This document shows, piece after piece, positions 9,585 to 19,185 of a stretch of DNA of 64,000 bases. The stretch spans positions 186,001 through 250,000 of the forward strand of contig JAHYZV010000002.1 of assembly GCA_019424245.1 (NCBI GenBank), written 5' to 3'. How positions within the stretch are numbered: position 1 is the stretch's first letter; each line of letters starts with the position of its first letter. Position numbers and translations under genes: made by a program. Source of the stretch: Clostridiales bacterium (lineage in GTDB: Bacteria > Bacillota > Clostridia > Lachnospirales > Lachnospiraceae). The notes under the pieces were generated by a model. The model was not told the DNA's origin. It was given only the letters and a program-made list of their open reading frames with translations, and made no database searches.

Positions 9585-10148
9585 TTACCTTTTTTTAACT
9601 GAATATCCAAAGCGTCCGAGATGTTCACCAAGTGCGTAATACTGTCCATGTGAATAAGCTACAAGTTCAGCATCCTTAAGATGTAATGTTCCCTTGCTGT
9701 CAAGAAGTGATTCATCAACATTAACAGCGACGACTTCGGCAATAAACATATCATGGCTTCCAAGCTCCACTATATCCTTCACCTTACATTCTATGTTAAC
9801 AGGGCTCTCTTTAATAGCCGGTGCATTTATCTTAACTGACTTTTCAGGTGTAAGATGCATATCCTTGAATTTATCTGTATCCTTACCTGACTTTACGCCA
9901 CAGTAGTCCGTTGCCCGGCACAGCTTTTTCGTTGTAAGGTTAATAACGAATTCTCCTGATTCTTTTATAATATCATGGCTATATCTTTCTTTCCTTATTG
10001 ATATAGATACCATTGCAGGATCCGAACATATAGTCCCTGCCCATGCAACTGTTATGATATTGGGTTTTTCTTCACCTCTCTGACAGCTGACCATAACTGC
10101 CGGCACTGGATAAAGCATATTTCCTGGTTTCCATGTCTGTTTACTCAT
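9585..10148 (-). CDS. Flavin reductase-like (flavoredoxin family) FMN-binding protein
   Basis: 187 residues, FMN-binding split-barrel fold of the flavin reductase family. Characteristic stretches are PVPAVMVSC at the start of the barrel, NIITVAWAGTICSDPAMVSISIRKERYSHDII split across the flavin site, GEFVINL, and DYCGVKSGKDTDKF. Likely moves electrons between a reduced flavin and an unknown partner in an anaerobe. The ATG at 10148 is chosen because AAGGAG lies 9 bases upstream; the ATG three codons earlier abuts that site. No obvious operon partner. Confidence 0.85.
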   Translation of the reverse strand: MSKQTWKPGNMLYPVPAVMVSCQRGEEKPNIITVAWAGTICSDPAMVSISIRKERYSHDIIKESGEFVINLTTKKLCRATDYCGVKSGKDTDKFKDMHLTPEKSVKINAPAIKESPVNIECKVKDIVELGSHDMFIAEVVAVNVDESLLDSKGTLHLKDAELVAYSHGQYYALGEHLGRFGYSVKKR

Positions 10149-10349
10149 AATGTACATCTCCTTTACTGCTTATACTTTTCTTTATAATGTATTGTCTTTT
10201 TTAGATATCTGTCATATACCTTGTGCTTATTATCAGTATACTACAAATTTTTTGAAAGTTTCCACTATATGATTAAAGATTTTACTAAATTTATGAATTT
10301 ATTTAATTTATAAGCACATTTGAGTTGTATGATTGCTCTAATTATGTTA

Positions 10350-10534
10350 ATATAATTTTAATAAAATGTTTATGTTGTAAGAGTTAAAAGTTCACATCCA
10401 AAAAATCTTTCGTGCCTGCATGATATGACTTTGATCTTGCGACCCTTGCATCATATTTGTCATAGGTTAGAAGTCACGAGGGATTCTGACCTGAGTTTTA
10501 TTATTTAATTATTTTTATAATTCGGAGGACATTT
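10350..10534 (+). promoter_or_regulatory. Promoter -10 and structured 5' leader of phosphofructokinase
   Basis: TATAAT at 10350-10355 suggests a transcript start near 10362 and a leader of about 170 bases. The leader holds a fully paired 9-bp hairpin at 10464-10492 (AGGTTAGAA / TTCTGACCT, one G-U pair, 11-base loop) followed by GAGTTTTATT, plus a TATGAC/GTCATA pairing upstream. This could be an attenuator or an RNA sensor; it matches no riboswitch I recognise. The stretch between 10149 and 10350 is AT-rich and otherwise empty. Confidence 0.4.
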
Positions 10535-11761
10535 ATGTTAGGAAATGTTATCGTAGGACAGTCTGGCGGACCAACTGCCGTAATCAATTCAAGTCTTGCA
10601 GGTGTGTTTAAGACAGCTAAGGACAGAGGGGCTAATAAAGTATATGGTATGCTTCACGGAATCAAGGGTCTTCTTGACAAGCAGTATGTAGATCTTTCTG
10701 AAAAGATTAAGACAGATATCGATATTGACCTTTTAAAGAGAACTCCTTCTTCTTACTTAGGTTCATGTCGTTATAAGCTTCCTGAAATCTCTGACGACAG
10801 AGAAACATATGAGAAGATTTTCGAGATTCTTAAGGAACTTAATATATCATACTTCTTCTATATTGGTGGTAACGATTCCATGGATACTATCAAGAAGCTT
10901 TCTGACTATGCACTTCTTATCGGAAGCGATATTAAGTTCATGGGTGTTCCTAAGACTATCGACAACGACCTTGCTGTTACTGATCATACTCCTGGTTTTG
11001 GTAGTGCTGCCAAGTTTATTGCAGCTACTATGAAGGAGATTATCCGTGACGGTCTTGTATATGATTACCCAACTGTTACAATAGTTGAGATTATGGGACG
11101 TAACGCCGGATGGCTTACAGCCGCTTCTGCTCTTGCAAGAGGCGAAGATTGTGAAGGTGTAGATCTTATCTATCTTCCTGAGAAGGTATTTGATATCGAC
11201 CACTTCCTTGAAAGAGTTAAAGAGATAGCTTCTAAAGGTCGTTCTATGGTTATTGCTGTTTCAGAAGGTATCAAGGTTATGGACGGAAGATATGTATTCG
11301 AGCTTTCAGAGCATGTTGAGTTCGTGGATGCTTTCGGTCACAAGCAGTTAGCTGGTTCTGCCAAGTTCCTTGCCAACAAGGTAGGTTCTGAACTTGGTAT
11401 CAAGACAAGAGCTATTGAGTTATCTACTCTTCAGCGTTGTGCAGCTCACATGACTTCACGTACTGATATCACTGAAGCCTTCAACGTTGGTGGTGCTGCT
11501 GTAAAGGCTGCATTTGAAGGTGAAACTGGTAAAGTTGTAGTACTTAAGAGAGTATCTGATGATCCATATATGTGCATCACTGAAACTCATGATGTTCATC
11601 AGATTGCTAACATCGAAAAGAAAGTTCCACTTGAGTGGATTACAGAAGATGATTTCGTTACAGAAGACCTTATTCATTACATAAGACCATTGATTCAGGC
11701 TGAACTTTCACCAATCATGGTTGATGGTCTTCCAAGACATCTCAATGTAAATATGGACTAG
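10535..11761 (+). CDS. 6-phosphofructokinase, probably pyrophosphate-dependent
   Basis: Phosphorylates fructose 6-phosphate in glycolysis. 408 residues. GGPTAVIN near the N-terminus binds the phosphate donor. The donor-selecting residues are GGNDS (111-115, Asp114 in place of the Gly of ATP enzymes) and PKTID (139-143, Lys140 in place of Gly), the pair known to mark PPi-dependent enzymes. Catalytic Asp143 is present, as are MGRNAGWL and the E-G-I-K region. The Asn at 113, where many family members have Asp, is worth noting. GGAGGACATTT precedes the ATG. Monocistronic, between a structured leader and the 11869 terminator. Confidence 0.88.
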   Translation: MLGNVIVGQSGGPTAVINSSLAGVFKTAKDRGANKVYGMLHGIKGLLDKQYVDLSEKIKTDIDIDLLKRTPSSYLGSCRYKLPEISDDRETYEKIFEILKELNISYFFYIGGNDSMDTIKKLSDYALLIGSDIKFMGVPKTIDNDLAVTDHTPGFGSAAKFIAATMKEIIRDGLVYDYPTVTIVEIMGRNAGWLTAASALARGEDCEGVDLIYLPEKVFDIDHFLERVKEIASKGRSMVIAVSEGIKVMDGRYVFELSEHVEFVDAFGHKQLAGSAKFLANKVGSELGIKTRAIELSTLQRCAAHMTSRTDITEAFNVGGAAVKAAFEGETGKVVVLKRVSDDPYMCITETHDVHQIANIEKKVPLEWITEDDFVTEDLIHYIRPLIQAELSPIMVDGLPRHLNVNMD

Positions 11762-11868
11762 TGCCAGCATTAATAGATAATGCCAATATTTTATTTAAGA
11801 TATGAGCAGCATTTATTAATCCCCCGTGTGGCAGCTATTCCGCACATCAAAGCTTACAGGCTTTATAG

Positions 11869-11902
11869 CCCCGGATACCTTTATCATAACGGGTATCCGG
11901 GG
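11869..11902 (+). terminator. Strong terminator after phosphofructokinase
   Basis: CCCCGGATACC and GGTATCCGGGG form an 11-bp stem around 12 bases, followed by TACCTTTATTTT. It lies about 110 bases past the stop; a smaller GTGTGG/CCGCAC hairpin precedes it near 11826-11846. Confidence 0.85.
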
Positions 11903-12054
11903 TACCTTTATTTTCATCTTTATTTTTAACTTTATTTTTAATCTTATTTTTTCCAAAATATTACAATTATGTGTTATGATGTGATTGATGCCTGTATGTT
12001 GTCATAACTGATATACATCATATAAAATACATGAATGGAGATTAATATTAAAAT

Positions 12055-12744
12055 ATGAATAAAGAATACCATGATAATGAAGCTTTGAAAGAAGCAAAAA
12101 AACGTACTAAAAAAAGGCCCTTATTAAGCCCTCATTTTCCAGGGTTAAAAACAATAATAAACATTATAATAATAGCCCTGCTTGTTATAGCCTTGATATA
12201 CACTAAAAAGACTGCATCAACGAGTTACCAGACAGATGGCAAGGTCACTCAGATAGGCTTTGAAAATATCGGCGAGCTGGCTACACAGTCTGTAACAACA
12301 ACGTCTGTGCGTGTTGAAACTAAGGACAGAAAGCTTTTTAATATATCTATACCTCTGACAGAATCAAAGTATATATACACATATAACACTAACATCAAGG
12401 CTGGAATCAACTTCAGTGATGTAACATGGAGTTTGGGGGATACAGAAGACACAAAGCATAACATATATGTAACTGTACCTGAGGTTAAAACTCTTTCTGC
12501 CGACCTTGACCTTGATTCCTTCAAGGTGCTCCACGAAAGTACAAGCATATTTACACCTATAACTCTTACCGAACATAACGACGCATTAAAGCAGCTAACA
12601 GATGAGGCATTAAAAGATGCCATAGCAAATGGATTATACGACAAGGCTCTTGAAAATGCCAAAACACTGCTATCCTCTTTCATATATCAGGTATATCCAT
12701 CTGATCAGTATGATATAATATTTTCTGAATCAGTAAAAAAATAG
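12055..12744 (+). CDS. DUF4230 domain membrane-anchored protein
   Basis: 229 residues. A basic cytoplasmic leader is followed by one transmembrane helix (about 36-52, IINIIIIALLVIALIY) and an extracytoplasmic domain matching DUF4230: the IPLTESKYIYTYNTNIKAGINFSDV segment, the VTVPEVKTLSADLDLDSFKV segment and the C-terminal helix rich in Ala and Asn (ALENAKTLLSSFI). Molecular function of the family is unknown; an envelope role is likely. A GGAG lies 14 bases before the ATG, rather far. Converges on the beta-helix gene with a shared terminator. Confidence 0.8.
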   Translation: MNKEYHDNEALKEAKKRTKKRPLLSPHFPGLKTIINIIIIALLVIALIYTKKTASTSYQTDGKVTQIGFENIGELATQSVTTTSVRVETKDRKLFNISIPLTESKYIYTYNTNIKAGINFSDVTWSLGDTEDTKHNIYVTVPEVKTLSADLDLDSFKVLHESTSIFTPITLTEHNDALKQLTDEALKDAIANGLYDKALENAKTLLSSFIYQVYPSDQYDIIFSESVKK

Positions 12745-12820
12745 TAAAAACAATGTAGTAAAACTAATTTAATAAAGCTAATGTGATTTTTGATAATCAT
12801 TACAAGCTTTATAAAACAGT

Positions 12821-12861
12821 AATCCCGGTTTAAAGTTCATATGTAACTTTAAACCGGGATT
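12821..12861. terminator. Bidirectional terminator, 17-bp perfect stem
   Basis: AATCCCGGTTTAAAGTT and its exact reverse complement flank a 7-base loop. It sits between the convergent DUF4230 gene and beta-helix gene and can serve both. Confidence 0.85.
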
Positions 12862-12901
12862 ATGTCAGATTATGATTCCAATTATCTTCTTAATACTCTT
12901 T

Positions 12902-15808
12902 TTATATTCTTCTTTTTCTTATGCAGACATATCCAAGTGCTATAAGCGATGCAACACTCACTGTAAGTAATGCAGCATATATACCAGCATGTGATGTATC
13001 TGCTGTCTTAACATTCTCTGTAGAATCAGTCTGTGCTGTTCCATCTGCAGCAGCCTCTCCTGTTGAAGGTTCATCTGTCGATGGATTATCTGTCGTTTCT
13101 TCTACAACAGGATTCTGGTTTGTATCACCAGCCCATTCTATACTTAAGCTGTGAAGCATAGTTGTATTCTGCCATCCAGCAGTTCCTGTTGTTCCTGTAT
13201 GCTGTATAGCTGCTCCTCCATATGTGTTAGCCTCTATATCTGCATTTAAGTCAACCACATGAACATAGCCAGCTGCTGCCTGGTCTGCAAGCTGTGCTGT
13301 AGGTGTTTCTACATGTGCTGTAAGCTTGCTTCCCTCTGCCTTTAAGGTTATCTCGCATCCTGTAAGGAAGCATGTTGCTATAACTTCATCTGATATATAT
13401 GTTGTATTGCCATTATCATACTTAACAAGTACAAATGTAACTGCATTAGAAGCTGCCCTTGTTCTTATTATTCTTAATGCATAGCCTGTAAGTGTTTTAG
13501 TATCAAACTTAATGCATACATCCATATACTGTCCTGCACTACCAAAGCCCTGACCTGCCGTCTTTGCAGGATCAGCCACAACCTTGACAGTCATATCACC
13601 ATATTTGCCTTCAACTGGTGTATACATAAGTCTTGCTCCCTGTGTTCCCTGATAGATTCCGGCACCAACTGAACCGTTACCAGTTTCACCATATACCCAA
13701 GGTGTTTCTGTATCTTCACCCTTCCAGCTTCCAAAGCTCTTTGTATCTGCTGGTCTGTACGAATCCACTGTCCAGAAGCCTTCCTTTATCTCTGGCTGTT
13801 TAACAGTAGGGAAGTCTGAAAAATCTGTTGTGTAATTCTTAGCTTTAATATCCTTTGCACTTACAGCCTCTGAATATACAACTTTTACCGCATCACCTAA
13901 GTCACTTCTTATATTCTTTGGAGCAACAGAAGCACAGATATAATATCCTATATCACCTGCTGTAAGTGTATATGTGTACTGAGGATTATTCATTGTAGAC
14001 ACTGCTGTTAACACAGGATTGCTTCCACTTGCATCACTGCATCTATACCAGTTAATAACTGACATATCTGCCCTGTCACCAAGATTCAGCTTATAATCTG
14101 CTTTAAGTGTGCCATCACCATTGTTAACCACCTCTGGAAGCTTTGTCCATGATGGAGCTGCAAGCTTACCTGGTTTAACTGTTATGGCTATAGATGCTTT
14201 TAAGCCACTCTCCGTACTTGCTTCAATAACTACTTCCTTTGCTTCATCTTCGTTATTAGTACCATTAACTACGCATGTTCCGTCCTTATTATCAACTATT
14301 GATACATATGGCTTATATTCATCAGCCACACTGTAGGTAATCTTCTGATTCTTATCTGTATCACCATAGAAATACTTAACACCTGCCGTCAGCTTAGCTG
14401 TTTCAGTTCCTGACTCTATAGCTTCTACCTTACCTTCGCTTTCTATATTAAGCTGTGTAGCTATGCTGTCTGCACCATTCTTAACTGCTATATCCTTAAC
14501 ACCAAGTGGATCCCAGTTATCATTGCCCTTTAAAAGATTGTAAGTATTGTAATATACCTTTCCACCATCTTCTATTCTATATGCATTAAGAACATGCTTT
14601 CCTGTCATATCAACCGTTTCAGCAGCATCCTTTCCCGCTATTATTATGCTTTCATTGTTATGTGTTATGTTATACTGATAGCACTTAAGTGACTTATCTG
14701 GGTACTTTGTCCATGCAATTCCAAAAGGAATACTGAAGTTGCTCTTATATGCACAATCAACTGCTGTTATTGTTCCGCCTTCCTTTGTGAAGTACTGCAT
14801 TGGCTCAGCTTCAACATTTAAAACAACACTGTTAAAGATACAGCCTAAAAACGTTGAACCTGTGTTATATGATGAATATAATGGTCTGTTTCCGTAGAAA
14901 TCAAAATCACAGCCAACAAACACTGCATTACCATTAATCGCATCGTCTGTACTCTCAAAATGGCAGTTGTTATAAAGGCTTCGTGCCGCACCGCCTATAG
15001 GATCAAGATTCAGACGGCTGATAAAGTTACAGTTATCTGCAAACATCTTATCTCCAGACATATCAGCAAGCTGTGCCTGTGTAATAGTTTTTGTTCTCTT
15101 ATCTATATCCAGTTTTGGAAGAAGAGGATATTTAAGATCAACGCTGCAATAGTTACCTATCGTTATGTTCTTTACTGTAAGTGCCCCCTTACAGTTGAAT
15201 CTGAACATCGTGTAGTTACCATTACAAGCATGTGACTGGCCTCTGTTTCCAGCAAATACTACATTATACGGATTCTTTGTAAGTCCCTTTATAGTAAGAT
15301 AATCACTGTTAATAATCATTCCATAAGGAACACCATATGTCTTATCCGGCTGCTTAGTATCAGTAGCTGCCGGATCATCTATCCAGTATACGAAAGGTGC
15401 CACATATACCGTCATAGGTGCTTCCTCGGTTCCATTCTTTAAACTGCTGTCACTAAGTGCCTTTGTAATATCGTTATATACATATGGATATTTATCAGCA
15501 ACTTCATCTGATAATGAACCATCAAGATAAATCGCTGTTTCAGACAACTGTATAGTTTCAGAATCGTACTTAATATAAGTACCTCCAAACTCTATAGGGT
15601 CGCTTACATCAAGCGACTTGTAGTTATTCTCATCATTGTTTATATCCTTCACTGCTGTATAAATGTTTTTTGTCTGCAAAGCAGTACCCTCCTGCGCCAC
15701 GATTCTATCTGGAAATGCTCCTATATTTCCAACAACCAGCATGCCCGACATAATACCTGCCATAATAGATGAAACTAATCTTTTCCTTCGTATCATATCT
15801 ATTACCAT
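12902..15808 (-). CDS. Secreted wall-anchored beta-helix protein, probably pectinesterase-like
   Basis: 968-residue surface protein. A basic signal peptide spans about 1-39. Residues about 60-430 resemble a right-handed beta-helix of the pectinesterase/pectate-lyase type (repeated turns such as SLYNNCHFESTDDAIN and NAVFVGCDFDFYGNR, at the place where pectinesterases carry their QDTL and DFIFG motifs). Ig-like regions follow at about 450-650, then a lectin-like domain at about 680-905, a Thr/Glu-rich linker, and a C-terminal helix with a basic tail after VKTADTS, which fits a non-canonical sortase signal. Either ATG at 15808 or four codons later could start it; AGAAAGG lies 1 or 13 bases away. 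The classical catalytic motifs are not clear, so pectin binding rather than cleavage is possible. Divergent from an AraC regulator. Confidence 0.6.
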   Translation of the reverse strand: MVIDMIRRKRLVSSIMAGIMSGMLVVGNIGAFPDRIVAQEGTALQTKNIYTAVKDINNDENNYKSLDVSDPIEFGGTYIKYDSETIQLSETAIYLDGSLSDEVADKYPYVYNDITKALSDSSLKNGTEEAPMTVYVAPFVYWIDDPAATDTKQPDKTYGVPYGMIINSDYLTIKGLTKNPYNVVFAGNRGQSHACNGNYTMFRFNCKGALTVKNITIGNYCSVDLKYPLLPKLDIDKRTKTITQAQLADMSGDKMFADNCNFISRLNLDPIGGAARSLYNNCHFESTDDAINGNAVFVGCDFDFYGNRPLYSSYNTGSTFLGCIFNSVVLNVEAEPMQYFTKEGGTITAVDCAYKSNFSIPFGIAWTKYPDKSLKCYQYNITHNNESIIIAGKDAAETVDMTGKHVLNAYRIEDGGKVYYNTYNLLKGNDNWDPLGVKDIAVKNGADSIATQLNIESEGKVEAIESGTETAKLTAGVKYFYGDTDKNQKITYSVADEYKPYVSIVDNKDGTCVVNGTNNEDEAKEVVIEASTESGLKASIAITVKPGKLAAPSWTKLPEVVNNGDGTLKADYKLNLGDRADMSVINWYRCSDASGSNPVLTAVSTMNNPQYTYTLTAGDIGYYICASVAPKNIRSDLGDAVKVVYSEAVSAKDIKAKNYTTDFSDFPTVKQPEIKEGFWTVDSYRPADTKSFGSWKGEDTETPWVYGETGNGSVGAGIYQGTQGARLMYTPVEGKYGDMTVKVVADPAKTAGQGFGSAGQYMDVCIKFDTKTLTGYALRIIRTRAASNAVTFVLVKYDNGNTTYISDEVIATCFLTGCEITLKAEGSKLTAHVETPTAQLADQAAAGYVHVVDLNADIEANTYGGAAIQHTGTTGTAGWQNTTMLHSLSIEWAGDTNQNPVVEETTDNPSTDEPSTGEAAADGTAQTDSTENVKTADTSHAGIYAALLTVSVASLIALGYVCIRKRRI

Positions 15809-16002
15809 ACCTTTCTTTAAAATAATAAGATGATAAGTGTCAAAAATATTTTATTATCTACGTTGCAACTATGAATTGATTATAATATATATTGTACTTA
15901 TATTAATACATAAAAACTGTAAGAAACTTGTAAAATCACTTAAAATATGTTAGCTTTTAAACAATAAAGTTTTACAATACTTATAAAAGAAGGTGTAATT
16001 TT

Positions 16003-16827
16003 ATGCATCATGAATATATACCGGCGAATTTTCTGCCAGACATAAAAACTGTTCCTACTTCATACAAAATGTCACATTTTCATACGCATAACAGATGGGA
16101 GCTTTTATATCTTATATCAGGAAACTGTACATTATATATCAAAGAAAATATGTATATGCTAAAAAAAGGTTCTCTTGCTCTCATTCCTTTTGGAGTAGAA
16201 CACATGACTACTTATATGTCAGGTGAAGAAAATATAAGAAGCCTTCTTTACTTCGATGATGAAGAGCTTTTATGGTTTAGCGAACATGGAATAACAGATA
16301 TATCTGACATTTTAGGAGGAAACTTTGTCGTTCAGATTCCCGCACGAAAACAGTCATACATTAAAGAGCAGCTGGATAAAATATCATATGAATTCCATGG
16401 TGTAGATAGCATTTCCCCTGCATATGCAACAGCTTACTTTCATGAGCTTCTTTTATATGCCATGAGATGCCAGACTTATAAAGATAATGTAGTTTCACGC
16501 ATGGACTTATCTAATGAAACTATACAGCGCATAGTTGAATATATTCTTGCTAATTATAAAGACAATATCACTCTTTCAGGCACAGCAGAAATGTTTAATA
16601 TGAGTGAATCCAGTCTTTCCAAAAAATTCAAAGCATTTACAGGACACCGCTTCCGTGAGTATCTTGTTAATGTACGTACGCATGCCGCTGCAGAGCTTTT
16701 AAGGCAGTCCGAGCTTTCTATGACCGAAATAGCCTGTGAATGTGGCTTTTCTGACAGCAACACATTTGGAGATACCTTCAAACGAGTATTTAAACAGTCT
16801 CCAAGCAGTTATAGAAAAGCTCTGTAG
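16003..16827 (+). CDS. AraC-family regulator with N-terminal cupin domain
   Basis: 274 residues. A cupin-type sensing domain (HFHTHNRWELLYLISG with metal/sugar-site histidines, about 20-100) is followed by two helix-turn-helix motifs (ITLSGTAEMFNMSESSLSKKF and MTEIACECGFSDSNTFGDTFKR, about 190-270). AAGGTG precedes the ATG. It is transcribed away from the beta-helix gene across a 194-base shared promoter region, so control of that gene by a pectin-derived sugar is a reasonable inference. Confidence 0.88.
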   Translation: MHHEYIPANFLPDIKTVPTSYKMSHFHTHNRWELLYLISGNCTLYIKENMYMLKKGSLALIPFGVEHMTTYMSGEENIRSLLYFDDEELLWFSEHGITDISDILGGNFVVQIPARKQSYIKEQLDKISYEFHGVDSISPAYATAYFHELLLYAMRCQTYKDNVVSRMDLSNETIQRIVEYILANYKDNITLSGTAEMFNMSESSLSKKFKAFTGHRFREYLVNVRTHAAAELLRQSELSMTEIACECGFSDSNTFGDTFKRVFKQSPSSYRKAL

Positions 16828-16931
16828 AAGACTTCTTATTTATTAAGAATAATAAAAAGGAAAGCATCAAAATAATTTCAAATAGAAATTTCAAAATAAT
16901 ATAAAATAAATACAAAAAAGGAAATATAGAT

Positions 16932-17204
16932 ATGTTTAGATTATGGTGTAAATTATTTGACAGTTCAAACCACATGATTAAAGATATGGTTGCAGTTAAT
17001 GACGACCCAAAGCTTAACAGGACTAAAAAAATATTTGATGGAATAAAAGAAGCCTGCTATGAATTCGATTTAAGTGAACCTATGTGGTTCGATTCGAATA
17101 TAGCAGACTTCAAACGTCATTCCAAGGTACGCTTCACAAGCGATAACTTTATTGACGATATTGATTTTTCTTATATGGAAGTGCAAGTTATCGAAGAAGA
17201 TTAA
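16932..17204 (+). CDS. Conserved small hypothetical protein, 90 residues
   Basis: Soluble, acidic, with the pattern RLWCKLFDS...RTKKIFDGIKEACYEFDLSEPMWFDSNIADFKRHSKVRFTSDNF...DFDFSYMEVQVIEED type ending that I recall from many Firmicutes proteins without assigned function. AAAAGGAAATATAGAT provides a ribosome site. Stands alone between the AraC gene and the convergent DUF4867 gene. Confidence 0.7.
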   Translation: MFRLWCKLFDSSNHMIKDMVAVNDDPKLNRTKKIFDGIKEACYEFDLSEPMWFDSNIADFKRHSKVRFTSDNFIDDIDFSYMEVQVIEED

Positions 17205-17231
17205 TACTGCATTATTTATTAACCTATGGCA

Positions 17232-17873
17232 CTATCCGTTTATATCAAGATTAACCCCTTTAAGCCCTATAAATGCTGTATCATCAAGTCCACCCTCTTC
17301 ATGGCCAATAAGCCACTTGTTAGTAGCTGCAAGAAGTGCATCCTCACTGTCAGCAATATTATTGTGCACTCTTGCATGTTTTGATGTAAGTGGATAGTTA
17401 GTTCCCTTTGGAAGTACTACTGCTACCTGAAAGCCATTTCCATCCACACCACAAGGTGCATAGTGAAGTGTTGTTGCATACACTTCAACTGCTGTTCCTG
17501 CTGGTACTAAAAAAGCTTTAACTTTAGATGTGTCATATGTATGGTCTTTTTCCACATCTGTTAAAAGTCCAAGCATAAGTATCATATCTGTTGCTGCCAC
17601 ATTAATCTCTGAATCTCTGTGATACTCAAGAGCATTAAGTTTTGAGTTATGTCCGTTACAATAACCTATCTGCACAGGCATCTCACCATATGCAACCGCT
17701 GATATATCTAGTCTTACCGGAAGTGCTTCAAGCTCCTTTACTGCCGGCTCATATACAACACCCGCTGGTATGGGTGTTCTTTTCAGTTCCTCTACAAGTG
17801 CCGTAAAATCAATATTATCCACTATACGACCATATTTTCTGAATTCATTATCTGTTACTGATAATATCTGCAT
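17232..17873 (-). CDS. DUF4867 family protein
   Basis: 213 residues, cupin-like soluble protein (LEYHRDSEINVAATDMILMLG, then VEVYATTLHYAPCG with potential metal-binding His residues). Members of DUF4867 occur near sugar-metabolism genes in gut Firmicutes; a sugar isomerase-like or sugar-sensing role is inferred only. GGAAAGGATATAAAAT precedes the ATG. Follows the dehydrogenase by 39 bases on the same strand, so the two form an operon. Confidence 0.75.
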   Translation of the reverse strand: MQILSVTDNEFRKYGRIVDNIDFTALVEELKRTPIPAGVVYEPAVKELEALPVRLDISAVAYGEMPVQIGYCNGHNSKLNALEYHRDSEINVAATDMILMLGLLTDVEKDHTYDTSKVKAFLVPAGTAVEVYATTLHYAPCGVDGNGFQVAVVLPKGTNYPLTSKHARVHNNIADSEDALLAATNKWLIGHEEGGLDDTAFIGLKGVNLDING

Positions 17874-17912
17874 ATATTTTATATCCTTTCCATCATTTTA
17901 TTACAATATCAT

Positions 17913-18878
17913 TTATTCTGATACAACATTTCTCTTTTCACCTTTACTAAATGCGGCTATATTCTCATAAACCTCATCCATAAGCCTTGTTCTTGCTTCA
18001 ACTGTTCCCCATGCAACATGTGGTGTTATAACAAGCTTTGTACTGTCCTTGATTTCCATCAGTGGATTATCTGCCTCTATAGGTTCCTTTCCAAGCACAT
18101 CCAGTCCTGCCGCTGCTATCTTTCCATCAGCAAGCGCTTCTGCAAGGTCAGTGTCATTCACTATAGGACCTCTTCCCAGATTAAGGAGTATGGCACTTGT
18201 CTTCATCTTATCAAAAGCTGCTGCATCAAAAAGATTCTGTGTTTTCTCATTCAGTGGTGCATGAATTGATATAATGTCTGATTCTTTCAAAAATTCATCA
18301 AGTTCCTTTCTTTCATATGGAACTTCCTGTGTCTTTCCACTCGCAGAATAATATATAACCTTACATCCAAAATCTGCAGCAATCTTTGCCACTCCTTTTC
18401 CTATAGTTCCAAGTCCAACTATTCCCCATGTCTTTCCTGTAAGTTCATGGAACACATTTGAAAAATGTGAAAAAATCGGACATTTTGCATACTCACCAGA
18501 CTTTACATATCCATCATAGTAGCTCATCTTCTCTATAAGATATAATCCAAGTGCAAATGTATGCTGTACTACTGAATCTGTAGAATAACCGGCTACATTA
18601 GCCACTCTTATATTCTTTTCCTTTGCATACATAATATCAATATTGTTATATCCTGTAGCAGTCTCAGCTATCATCTTAAGAGCTGGAGCCGCATCTATAA
18701 ATTCCTTATCTGCCGCTATCTTATTGATAATAACGACATCCGGATTATGCTCGGCAACCCTTTTAAGCGCTTCCTCCCTTGTACTTGTTGAATAACTTTT
18801 TACTTCACCTAATGCATAGAACTTGTCTATGTTAACATCCTCACCATATGTAGATGCATCCAACATAAGAATCTTCAT
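17913..18878 (-). CDS. D-isomer-specific 2-hydroxyacid dehydrogenase
   Basis: 321-residue NAD-dependent dehydrogenase. The Rossmann motif GLGTIGKG follows the WGIV strand near residue 150; the catalytic Arg is in NLGRGPIVND, the Glu in the GKEPIEADNPL region, and the His in THPHVAWG-type VITPHVAW (about residue 285). Family members reduce hydroxypyruvate, glyoxylate or other 2-keto acids; the substrate cannot be assigned. The ATG at 18878 is chosen because GGAGGATTATT precedes it. That ribosome site lies at the end of a dispersed repeat (18886-18970). First gene of an operon with DUF4867. Confidence 0.87.
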   Translation of the reverse strand: MKILMLDASTYGEDVNIDKFYALGEVKSYSTSTREEALKRVAEHNPDVVIINKIAADKEFIDAAPALKMIAETATGYNNIDIMYAKEKNIRVANVAGYSTDSVVQHTFALGLYLIEKMSYYDGYVKSGEYAKCPIFSHFSNVFHELTGKTWGIVGLGTIGKGVAKIAADFGCKVIYYSASGKTQEVPYERKELDEFLKESDIISIHAPLNEKTQNLFDAAAFDKMKTSAILLNLGRGPIVNDTDLAEALADGKIAAAGLDVLGKEPIEADNPLMEIKDSTKLVITPHVAWGTVEARTRLMDEVYENIAAFSKGEKRNVVSE

Positions 18879-18885
18879 AATAATC

Positions 18886-18970
18886 CTCCATTCTTGCGCT
18901 GCTTCTTTGCGCATCTTAAGTTTGTGCGAAGCACAAATCTTACGTGTGAAAAATCTTATTTTTCACACTA
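18886..18970 (-). repeat. Dispersed palindromic element, copy 1, inserted at a ribosome site
   Basis: 85 bases, about 94% identical to 23532-23617 in the same orientation relative to the downstream gene. It holds three hairpins: GTGTGAAAAAT/ATTTTTCACAC, TTTGTGC/GCACAAA and GC-rich GCGC stems. Both flanks carry GAATGGAGG(A)TTA, consistent with a duplicated target that included the Shine-Dalgarno sequence. Nothing else is recognised between it and the pgi promoter. Confidence 0.8.
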
Positions 18971-19185
18971 ACCTCCATTCCATATATACGTCTGCATTTA
19001 TATGATTCCTTTTCTATATCTGCAGGCAGTATCTTTTAGCAATATATATAACAAAAGTTTTCTAACGTCATTATAAGTCCTGAACACATATTTTTCAATG
19101 TATTTATTAGACTTAATTGTCAAAATATTAGCATAAGTTATTGTGAAATGTTGGATTTTTTATGGCAAAATATCGGATTTGTGCC

